The notes under the pieces are model-generated. The model had not been told where the DNA came from and made no database searches. It worked only from the letters and a program-made list of their open reading frames with translations. Of a stretch of 64,000 nucleotides of DNA, positions 1 to 11,500 are shown piece by piece (position 1 is the first letter of the stretch; the number at the start of each line of letters is the position of its first letter). A program made the translations under genes and the position numbers. Source of the DNA: Limnoperna fortunei. Its lineage: Eukaryota > Mollusca > Bivalvia > Mytilida > Modiolidae. The stretch lies in assembly GCA_944474755.1 (NCBI GenBank), contig OX104114.1, positions 46,007,070 to 46,071,069 of the forward strand. Direction: 5' to 3'.

Positions 1-355
1 TATTGCCCTTTAATTGTCAAAATTGATTATTTTTGACATTTTTGCCTCAAAATCTTGAAAATTATTAGAACTAGAGAAAAAGTTAGCATTGCTTAATTGT
101 TCTGCTCTATGAGGGCTACAAAAATGACTTAAGGGTCAAGATTGTCTGATGAACCGTTTAGGAATTATTCTCCTTGAACATTTTTTTAATCAATTTTACT
201 TGATTTTAAAAAATCTTCTCCTCTTAAACCAATGAAAGGACTGCTTTGAAACATTGCACACATCATCTTTAGGATGTCCTCTACCAAAATTGTGCAAATC
301 ATGACACCTGACTACCTACATAGCTACATTGGATTAAAATAGAAAAAATGAAAAA

Positions 356-370
356 AGGGGGGGGGGGGGG
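356..370 (+). repeat. G homopolymer
   Basis: An uninterrupted run of 14 or so G follows an A-rich stretch. Confidence 0.9.
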
Positions 371-484
371 TTGAGAGAGTTTTCGACTGATAGTTAAAAA
401 AGTATAACAGGTACAGCAAATTTGAAGTGAACCTCCCTTCTCCCTTATAGCAAAGAAAAGCTGGATAAAAAAGGGTTGTTTGGT

Positions 485-530
485 TTCAGGTTCAGGTGAG
501 CGATACAGGCTTCTGGGAGCCTCTAGTTTC
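485..530 (+). repeat. Solo 3' end of the GCTCACC/CTRRT element family
   Basis: CAGGTGAGCGATACAGGCTT, then CTGGGAGCCTCTAGTT, matches the 3' ends at 47060-47095 and 57150-57180. A shorter relic (AAGGCTTCTGGAAGCCTCTG) is at 10728. Confidence 0.65.
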
Positions 531-1059
531 AGGTCATCAGCAATCTGACAAAATAAAATCTGGCAAAATATTCGATTAGTTATATAAATTATTACAGAGA
601 TACTTGCTAGATAAAATTGAATATTGCTAAAATGAGATCTTCCTTGAAATTCAGCTCCCACGAAAAAAAAACCAACTTATATGTTACTTCTTTCAGGTTA
701 AGTCAATGTCAAGGGTACAGGATTTTCTACTAGTTTAGTAGTGGTATTTATATCAGTCTCGTTGTCATTGGCATATGTCTCTATATCCTGTACTTAATAA
801 ATTATCAGGGAATCACTGTGTCAGTTAAATTCATTGTTATTAAACTCTTGTGTTTGCTTCAATTTTGCTATTACAGTTTATATATAATTTGGTCAACCAT
901 TTTTCATCTATGTAGCTGGAAAAATTTTTCAACTTTCAATTCAGATTCTGCAGTTTCATAGTATTAATCTTATTTTGTTGATGTTTGTTTTTTTAGAAGC
1001 CATCATGTGATTTTGTAAATGTCATAAGACAAATTAGTTAGAAATGTTTATTATACCAC

Positions 1060-1690
1060 CCGCTTGAAAAGCAGGAGTATATAGTGATGGGGGTGTCCGT
1101 CCGTCCGTGCGTCAGTCTGTTACACTTTCTCTTATTTGCAACTCCTCCTACACCACTGAATCGAATTTGATGAAACTTACGCAGAATCCTTGTCACATAG
1201 TGCCATTGTGCAGGAGATATTTAACATTTTGATCAGAATGATATTTGGGGTTTCTCATAGAAAAACATGGACTTTGTCATTGACTTAAGGGGATACCCAT
1301 CTCTTATGTGCAACTCCTCCTACACCACTGAATGGAATTTGATGAAACTTACATAGAATCCTTGTCACATTGTGCAGGAGATATTAAACATTTTAATCGG
1401 AATGATATTTGGGGTTTCCCATTAAATAACATGGACATTGTCATTGACATAAGGGGATACCCATCTCTTATGTGCAACTCCTCCTACACCACTGAATGGA
1501 ATTTGATGAAACTTAAGCAGAATCTTTGTCACATAGCGCCATTGTGCACCTGATATTTAACATTTTGATCGGAATGATATTTGGGTTTTCCCACAGAAAA
1601 AAATGGACATTGCTATTCTTTGAGGTGGGGGAGGGATTGGGGTTCCCATGTTTTATCTGCAACTCTTCCTACACTAGATTAAGTTTCAAG
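1060..1690 (+). repeat. Dispersed repeat with ~165-180-bp internal tandem units
   Basis: It opens with ATACCACCCGCTTGAAAAGC and a run of TCCGTCCG. Units starting GCAACTCCTCCTACACCACT follow at about 1138, 1310 and 1474, with a decayed one near 1657. The short open frames here are by-products of the repeat. Similar cores occur at 2870-3275 and, more weakly, in other dispersed repeats of the window. Confidence 0.75.
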
Positions 1691-2391
1691 TTCATAAGTA
1701 AGAACACGTGCATTTTTTTTACTTGTTAAAGTAAGCAGCAGATCTCTTTGTATCACCAAACCTGAACAGTTGTCACCAAACCACCAATTAACACTTATTA
1801 AATAACTTAATTATCTATGATATTTATTTACAAACAATCACACACAAGTTATTTTTAAATGTTCATTTTTCATTGTTAAAATAGGGAGCCTTTTGTCTGA
1901 AACAATATCAGGTGTTTTTAATGTTAAAAGTTATGGCATCGCGACATCGACAGTTAGCATCTCGTCAATTTAAATAGCATATCAGTACAGAAATGCTTAA
2001 TCGCGCAGGTGAGACAGCCTAGACATTTTACCCACCTTCCACCGTAGACATATGTAAAAAGCAAAATCACTCAAGCTTTATTTGTAAAAAACCATCTTGA
2101 AACTTATAGTCGACAGGTTACCTTGAGCTTGGCTTCTTGCATAAACAAGTTCCTTTAGCAGAGATAGAAGTCATAAAAAATGTAAATAGAGTGAGCTATT
2201 TCCAGTACAATCAATTGGAGAATTTAGTGAATCTTGAGAATAAATTCTTAATCAGGCAAAATAATTTTTGTCTGCATTCAGTTTTTTTAAACGTCTGCCA
2301 AGTTTTACACATCAGTGAACTAATAATATCTTGAATTGCTATGGTAACGTGAGTACTTGTTTTGGATTTTTATTGTCTGATTGTATTTCAG

Positions 2392-2512
2392 AGAAAAGGA
2401 TGATTTAGCACGTGGTAAGAGAATCCTAGAAGATCTGGTGGAAAGAAATTCTGTGCCAGTATTTACAGACCTACAGGTGGCACTGAATTGTACAGAAATA
2501 GTTTTAAATCAG
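2392..2512 (+). CDS. Raw-like gene, first exon in window (end of domain copy 1)
   Basis: The acceptor is TTGTATTTCAG and the donor CAG|GTAACT. The exon begins with the third base of a codon and ends on a codon boundary. It encodes EKDDLARGKRILEDLVERN, then a segment ending VLNQ. This aligns by eye with the start of the terminal exon at 13384, which is the basis for inferring a duplicated domain. No partner exon for the rest of this first domain was found in 1-2391, so the gene continues upstream of the window. Confidence 0.75.
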
Positions 2513-5500
2513 GTAACTTGTACTCAATACTTAAATTATTATGCTACCTGTCTGATCAAATCAGTATTTTTTAAATCTGACTACAGTTAAGTCGACCTGT
2601 GTTATGAGACTACTTTTCTGCTCTCCCATGGGTCATCTCTTAACACAGGTTAGTTTGTATATGCATGTCATTATATGTACATGTAAAATAGGTTTCAAAT
2701 TAAACCACATTGCTATGTATGAAGACATAACTGTAAATAGCCTCTATAGTAGTGTCACAGTAAAATGAAGAAACACTCCTAACTTAAATTGGTTCTTTTT
2801 TATAATGACTATACAATTTACATCAAAGGATTTCCACATGCCGTGTCAATTTATTTTTTATTGGCCAGATGGCCAGATTTCAGGGAGTGAAACTCTGCGT
2901 TATAATATAGTGAATGTCCGGGGGGGGTGGTTTCGTAACAGTTTTCTCAGCAACTACTAATCACATATTCATATTTCATGTCTGTCGCTCACCTACTTGC
3001 TGTTTAACAAAACCCAGCAATTTTGAATACCACTCACAAACTTGTTTGGGGGGGTATGTAGGAATCACCCTGTCTGTCCGTCTGTTCACAACCCTTGTAA
3101 GCGCAACTCCTCCTAAACCGCTTGACGAAATTTAATGAAACTTATAAAGGAAGTACATTGTATGTAGATGTGCATGGAGCATTTTTATTGAACTCGATTA
3201 TCATTAAGGGGAGATAATTGGACTTGATAGCGAAGCAGGGGTATCACTTTGTGAGCGTGCTCACAGTCCACACTTGTTGTTATTATTTTTATTTTTTGCT
3301 GTTAACTATTGACAGGGTTTAAGAGTTCAAGATTTAAACTTACATCATGGTGCACAGCCAGTACATCATGGTCACATTCCAGTCGGAGAAACACTGTTGT
3401 AAGATATTGTTATTTAAGGCTGTATCTGTAAATATTATTTAACCAAGTTGCACCAAATGCAAACTAGGTAACAGTATAGTGAATGCTGGCAGGCATGACA
3501 AATAGGGTAGCAATTCATGTAATCAACATCTCCCACAGTTTTTACATAGATACCTGACAAGTTACAGAAAGATGTTAAATTTAGTATGTACATTATTAGA
3601 GTTGTGCACCTACTATTATGGAATTGTTTGGGAAATTTTTATCTATTATTGGCCGGATTTCACAGAGTGAAAATCCGGGTTATAGAATGGTGAATGTTAG
3701 GCAGGCTGCGTGCAGTTTTTTCAGCAACTACTAATCACATTCTCTTGAAATTTGGGAGGCCATGCTGATGGTATGCAGCATGGCCTCCCATAACGTGGGA
3801 TTCGATTTCAGGTCTGTGGCTCAGTGACTTCCTGTTAACCGACTTAGTTAATTTTTAAGGAAATCCTGCCATTTCTGTCTTTGATCGATTTTCTAGACCT
3901 TTTTTATATTTTTCCAACATATTGAACAGAAAACAGTACATATTTATATACCAATGCATGTCAAAAATTCAAGTATATAAAGAGAAGTTAAACCAAATAC
4001 AATCATCACATTTTAACAATAACTAAGACGCTGGATATCAAAAATCAACCTAAATTACTGAAAACTATTAACAAATGAAAGAAAGCACAAATAATACGGC
4101 ATAAAATACTGATTTGGAACATTCAAAAATCATCTGGCTGGTTTGAATCTTGTTAAAGGATACATAACCTTCCCCATATAACTTGTTTTGTATGGGGCTA
4201 CAGCGCTTTTACAATTATGCTTCTTTTCCTTGTTTTTTTTTGCTTGTTATTTAAGGCAAAATGCCACTTTCAGCAATTTTTCATATATAACACAGCATCC
4301 AGTATTTATTGGGGTAGGGAGTCAAAGTACATAGTGAAAACCAACAAACTTCAGTAGGAAAACTTGCAATACCTGTCAATTAAGATTGGAGTCAAGCACT
4401 CCTTGCGCATAAGGCGACATAAACCCACAACCTCATTGTTTACAGGCATGTGATCACTAGTAAATAATTTATATCATACTTCTTTTATTTCATACATATA
4501 CATTACATTCATTATGTGTAGGTACAACTACCTGTATCACGTCGAGACAGTTGTGTACATTCGTATCACTACGAGACGCACAGCGTCGAGTTGTGATGCG
4601 GAATGTATGCAACTGTCGAGACGTGATACAGGTAGTTGTACCTACACTTAAATGTATGTAATAAGTTTATCTAAAATTAAGAAGTATACAAAGAGCAGAA
4701 AAAAACTGAATGTTACAATTTAAAATTTTAACATTCAACGAAGCATTTGTTTATAAAATATAGCGCTTAACGTCACACGCATTATGACGTCATGTTTCAT
4801 TCATAGAATGAAAGTCATTCAACGAATCATTGGTTATACCATTCATTGTGACGTCAAGAAGTAGTTCCGACAAAAGTACATCTTGTATCACATATACAGA
4901 TGATACAAGGTTTTGTATCACACAGGTTGTATCAATCTATATTTTTTCAGATTTTGACTAAATACATACTTAATTTTAGATAAATCTGTTTATTAACTTA
5001 ATAAATATAAATTGTAAGTAATGAATTTTTTAATTGATTTGTTTCCCAATGCTTCATTGTTACAAAGTGCAAACCCAGCCAACCAGGTTATATTGTGCAA
5101 CTTTAACCAGTACAAAAATAAAAAAAACATTTTAAAAAATAACGTTATGTTTATTATTCAAGATGATTCATATTTTTATCGTGTTGGGTAGATTTGTCAT
5201 TACGAGTAATGTATGTCTCATCAACCTTTTTTTAATCACTGTCCTCTTCATTACAAATTTAAAATGTTGCTTGTTCAAGGATATAATTAAACATATCTAA
5301 ATATGGCATCATAATTGATTTATCAACAGCATTCTGCATAAATTTTGAAGTGAATGTTAGAATCCATTAATCTTGTTATTTCAGGCAGATGAGAGAAGCT
5401 TTTAATTCCATGGACAGTGCCAGTACTACTGTAGATGACCAACAATTGACACCTCAAGAGGTAATTGGCAAGTGTTCCAAAGTCATAACACTGTGTCAAA

Positions 5501-8500
5501 GGCTACAGAACTATTCCACTGCTAACCAATTAAATTATTGCCTACAACGGTTTGACTATAGAAATGTTGACAGGAGAGCCATTAAAATTTAGTGTGCCAG
5601 CCAATGGGCTGTTTGACAAAGAATTGTTCCTCAAAAAAAAACTGATAAAGTTGGAATTTCTGACATTCTTGTAAATTCTGTGGTTTCTATCGTTGCTGAC
5701 TCAATTCTGGTTTGTGATCTCAAAAAGAATAAGAAGGGTGTCCATGGTGAAACAGGTTATGCTCACCCTTCCAGAGCATCTGATATCATGCCTTTGTTCA
5801 GAAGGATTCATGTTGTTTATTTGCTTTTGTTTGTTTTTAGTGTTTGTTGTGTATTTGAGTTTTATATTGGCCATTGTAATTTCATGCTTTGATTTTATTT
5901 CCTGTCAATGAAATTTAGGGAAGATATAGAGTTTTGGTCCGTCCCACCTCAGGTTTATCTTTGTGCTGAAGCTTTTTTTTATGAAGATTACCTCTCATCT
6001 TCATGAAACTTGTTAGAAAGTTACAATGTGATATGATCTCTGGCTAAATTCTTTGGGGCAGTGCCAAATAATTCACTCTTGTTTGAACTCAGAAAAGGGG
6101 ATTTGCCAAACGGAACATCACTGTCGCTGAGTTTTTATATTTATTGATTTGTTATATGATAAACAAAATTTCATCATGATTCTATGTGTTTGAACAAATG
6201 TTGCAATGAAATTGATTAACCAGTATTAGCCAGATTAAGACAAATACACACAGAACAAAACCGGAACCAAAAAACAAAAATGAGTAACACCATGGGTGAT
6301 TACACAGGTGCTCAGGACAAGTAAGCAGTACCTGCTTTCAAGTAAACATTCATTGAAGTTCTCATTATCATGTCCAGGAAAAAGTCCTCTCCAAGAAAAG
6401 AAAAGAAAAACTATGACTCAGCCAAAACGTCTGATGGTATTCGAGAGGTGGATTTCCCATAAAGATCATTTAAGGATTGGAAAGATCCTGTACTATAAAT
6501 TAATTTCGATTACATTTTTTACAGATAAAATTAGCATACAAAAGTTGTACAGGAAAAGAACTGGATTCAAAATGGCTTAAAAAGAAAGATAAGCATGCTT
6601 GGTACGGTTTTGAAGATTTCTGTTGTATAATGGTGGAAAGTCAGTTCCAGGTAATTGTCTGAATAGGTACATGTGTCTGTTAAATCATGGTGGAAATAAG
6701 GTTCAGGTTTTATCTGTGTAGATATGTAAGTCTGTTATAATATGGTGAGAAGCCAGGTCCATGTAAACATCATATAGATGTGTGAGTCAATTGTATAATG
6801 GCGAGAAACCAGGTCCATGTAAACATCTGTATAGATATTTGAGTCTTTTGTAATATGTTGAGAAGTCAGCTCCATGTTAACATCTGTATAGATGTGAGAG
6901 TCTTTTGTATAATGGTGAGAAGTCAGGTCCAGATAAACATCTGTATAGATACGTGAGTCTTTTGTATAATGTTAGAAGTCAAGTCCATGTAAACATCTGT
7001 ATAGATACGTGAGTCTTATGTATAATGTTGTGAAGTCAGGTCCATGTTAACATCTGCATAGATGTGTGAGTCTTTTGTATAATGGTGAGAAGTCAGGTCC
7101 AGATAAACATCTGTATAGATACTTGAGTCTTTTGTATAATGATGAGAAGTCAGGTCCATGTTAACATCTGCATAGATGTGTGAGTCTTTTGTATAATGGT
7201 GAGAAGTCAGGTCCAGATAAACATCTGTATAGATACGTGAGTCTTTTGTATAATGTTGAGAAGTCAGGTCCATGTTAACATCTGCATAGATGTGTGAGTC
7301 TTTTGTATAATGGTGAGAAGTCAGGTCCAGATAAACATCTGTATAGATACGTGAGTCTTTTGTATAATGGTGAGAAGTCAGGTCCATGTTAACATCTGCA
7401 TAGATGTGTGAGTCTTTTGTATAATGGTGAGAAGTCAGGTCCAGATAAACATCTATATAGATAGGTGAGTCTTTTGTATAATGGTGAGAAGTCAGGTCCA
7501 TGTTAACATCTGTATAGATACGTGAGTCTTTTGTATAATGGTGAGAAGTCAGCTCCATGTTAACATCTGCATAGATGTGTGAGTCTTTTGTATAATGGTG
7601 AGAAGTCAGGTCCATGTTAACATCTATATAGATAGGTGAGTCTTTTGTATAATGGTGAGAAGTCAGGTCCATGTTAACATCTGTATAGATACGTGAGTCT
7701 TTTGTATAATGGTGAGAAGTCAGCTCCATGTTTACATCTATATAGATAGGTGAGTCTTTTGTATAATGGTGAGAAGTCAGCTCCATGTTTACATCTATAT
7801 AGATACGTGAGTCTTTTGTATAATGGTGAGAAGTCAGCTCCATGTTTACATCTATATAGATACGTGAGTCTTTTGTATAATGGTGAGAAGTCAGCTCCAT
7901 GTTTACATCTATATAGATAGGTGAGTCTTTTGTATAATGGTGAGAAGTCAGGTCCATGTTAACATCTGCATAGATGTGTGAGTCTTTTGTATAATGGTGA
8001 GAAGTCAGGTCCATGTTAACATCTATATAGATAGGTGAGTCTTTTGTATAATGGTGAGAAGTCAGGTCCATGTTAACATCTGCATAGATAGGTGAGTCTT
8101 TTGTATAATGGTGAGAAGTCAGGTCCATGTTAACATCTGCATAGATGTGTGAGTCTTTTGTATAATGGTCAGTAGTCAGGTCCATGTGAACATCTTATTA
8201 GTTCTGTTTATATCATACAAAATGTTTGCTGTAATTAAATCAATCCATAGTGTCATATATTGTCTACCATCGAACACTAGATGTTTCTGTTTTATGTTGT
8301 AGAGTTCTGGACTTCATAAGAAGATTGGTGTTCTTGCTTCCAGTTTATTTAGCAGTAAGTCAAAAAAGGCAAATTGATATTTTTATCCTGCAATAACCAT
8401 ACCAAAATATCATGTGTTGTACAGTCTGTAGAATATATATATTGTGTTATTTATTTTTGTTTTTTTTTAATGTGTGGGCAGGGTGTACTTGACTCCAATC

Positions 8501-11500
8501 TTAATTGATGGTTTTCCTGCCGCAGGTCAGGGGTTTTCTCCAGGTACTCTGGATTCCTGCCCCATAAAAATGTGACGTTATAATATAGAAAAAATTGCTG
8601 AAAGTGGTGTTAAACATCAAACAAAACAAAACAAACAAAATATGAATTTGTCATCAATGATCACAATTGTTTATTAGTGTAACTTCTTTTCATAAAACAA
8701 TTATTGCCTGCATTTTTAGTTTAACTTGATATAATTAATTTTGGCTGAACTTAATGATGTAGAAAAACAATTGTCATTTTATAGCTGAAAAATTGCTGTA
8801 AGTGGAGTAAAATCTTAAACAAAAAATGAGACTTTTAGGATTTAAAACTTTTTTATACACCGTGACACAAAGTGGCAGGGTATTATGTGACACCATCCGT
8901 TTGGATTTGAGTCTGTCAATTCATCTGTCCATGCCCCAGTGATTTTTTTATGATTACTAGAAAATGTGTCAACAGATTTTGTTGAATCTTTGCACAAATA
9001 TTTAGTACCATTAGTTTGTTTCTGTTTGTAGAATTATATGGACATTCGAGCACCACTGATATCTGTCACTCAGAAAAAGATTTCAGGGATGTATATCTTG
9101 GAGGAAGTTGTTGTGATTCACACTGGAGAGAGAAAATAGCTATACCTTTACTCAGGTAAAACAAATGTGTATATTGGGTAATCTGTAAAATTCATTATCA
9201 GTCAATAAAACTTGATTACAAGATCTTATTTTAAATAGCTTTTTTGGTTACAAATAATTTTCTGTCAACAATTGAAAATATGAAAAACATTAGGAATTTG
9301 GAAATTTATCAATATAAATTTATCAAAATAAATCTCACTAAAAGGGTTACAAGACTAATAGATCTATTAATGTTTTGCAGGAAAAATGGAATATCTTACT
9401 TTAATCCACATATATCAGGGTATAACCAAAGCTTAATACCTATTCAAGTTGCTGCTAGAGATAAATGTCGTCTGCTTCTGTATGTCATTACAGAGAGGAC
9501 AAGATCATTGTCTTCAATGATTGAGGTAAAAGCAAAATGTCTGCTTCTGTATGTCATTGCCCACAGGACATGGTCATTGTCTTCAATGATTGAGGTAAAG
9601 ACAAAATGTCCTCTGCTTCTGTACATCATTACAGACAGGACACTGTCATGGTCTTCAATGATTGAGGTAAAAATGTCTGCTTCTGTCAGTGTATATATGT
9701 CATAACAGACAAGACAAGGTTAGGGGCAAAAAATTACACTTATTGCTTTTGACAGATTGTTATCGATCACTTATACTAAAAGCCACCGTGTCTTTGTTGA
9801 GGATTTTGTGTGACATATGGAAACTGCTTACCGCATTCGATCAAGCTTATGCTCCTTACATTGATCCAAAAATTTGTAAATTGAATTCAACAATTATTTT
9901 TCAGGGTTAATCTGCATTTTAAAATGTTTTTTATTTTGATAATGGGATAATCAATAGTAAATTTTTAGCCTTAATTAGAATGTATGCATAGCCTAGCAGC
10001 AGGTGATTGTTGTCTGTTCAAAATCTGTTGTGAAATGTCATTTGCGGTTGAGGCAGGAAAAGTCTACGCTTTTTTCGAATACTATTGAATGTCATGAAAG
10101 CAGATGAACTTTTGTAAACAATGCAAGGTCCCTTTAGAAACACAAATGCCTGATATACAATGTAAAACCAGTAGTAAGTCGATTATGATTAGTGACATAT
10201 AAACAACTGAGGCATAGTATGAAATATGGATAGGTTATCATGGAACACATTTTTCTATTGGATTCTCCTAATACAAGGTAGAAGATGAAATAATTAAAAA
10301 AAATGCAAGCAATAAACTGAGTGCACAAGGGTTGTGACACTTTGACTTTTAGTATAATTTGTTGTGAATCTGTTAGGTTGAATAAATAGAGAAGGGAAAA
10401 TAGGGTATATTGCATAGAATGTTTTATAAATGATTCATTCATCTGAATAATACTGGCAGGTTTTAATTTTAACTTGCCTCATCATATGAAGTTGTTTTCT
10501 GACAAATTACCTAAAGTAATGTTGCTGCTTTTGGTCAAATATTTATGCAAGAAAAATTGAATCAAATTTAAACTGTAACATGCTAAAAATGATTAGCTAT
10601 CATTGAAAATAATCTTTTTACCAGTTATTCCAATTTTTATCTTTCATTGATTTCTTTCAGGGCAAAGGTATTTTTATGTGATTCAAGAAGACAATTTGAT
10701 TAAATCATGGGCACTTGTTGAACTATAAGGCTTCTGGAAGCCTCTGGTTTAGTTGTTGATGGTGCTTAAAGTCCTTATGTTGTATCGTTTTCTGCCTTGT
10801 ATAGAAACTACCGAGTTTTTGTTAAAAAGTTTTTTCATGACACAACCTTGTGGTGGAGATGTTTAGTTTCTGTTAGTTCTCAGTCAATGTCATCAGCTAT
10901 ATTTATTCTACTTTTCTTAGAATGCTATTGATACTGCCTTTTCTTGTTGAAATCAACCTTTTGAACCTATTTTCAGGCTGGATATTATGTTGGGCTAGGT
11001 TGTAAAATTATACTGTGTATACAGCAGATCCCTACTGGTGCTGTAATTGGTGGAGAACAGGTAAATATCTGTCTTTTCCGGCTCAGTAGACACATAGGGT
11101 CATGTTAGCCATTGTTATCACTTTGAATCACTTTGTGTTGCTGATAAGATAAAAAACATGTCTGCCAGGACAATTAATGTTTTTATTATTTGCTGAAATT
11201 ATAAAAAATCCTATTCGGAAAATTATCTTGGCTGATTGAGAAATGTAATATTAATATTATAGAAATATTCTTCAGATTGTCTACTACTAATTTTGACTTG
11301 TTGGGGCTTATATATAATGGCCACTGCCATGTAACATAGTTTAACATAGGTTCCCAATGGAAATACCTGTTAAAAACCATGATTTAGTCAAAATCAGGTA
11401 TATATTTTAATTTTGAGTGCTGTTTCAATATCCAAGACAGCTGGTACCCTATAGCATATTTTACAGAATAATCCTTTTGATTATTGCTTATTATATCCCC

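Larger units (their letters stand above)
1..1059. other. Intron of Raw-like gene
   Basis: AT-rich. Contains the G run and the solo 3' end noted separately. No exon was found. Confidence 0.6.

Noticed and set aside
299..661. 120-codon minus-strand frame
   Set aside because: Crosses a G homopolymer (poly-Pro) and a solo repeat end; no domain.
5680..5911. Two overlapping 70-codon frames
   Set aside because: The second halves are generic hydrophobic T-rich translation; only the coding-like scrap near 5675 is kept as a weak observation.
7016..8185. 389-codon minus-strand frame of 19-residue repeats
   Set aside because: It is the translation of a 57-bp minisatellite in an intron; the open frame follows from a period divisible by three.
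9244..9380. Upstream part of the open frame over the 9381 exon
   Set aside because: AT-rich intron sequence before a good acceptor. The preceding exon joins in phase at 9381.
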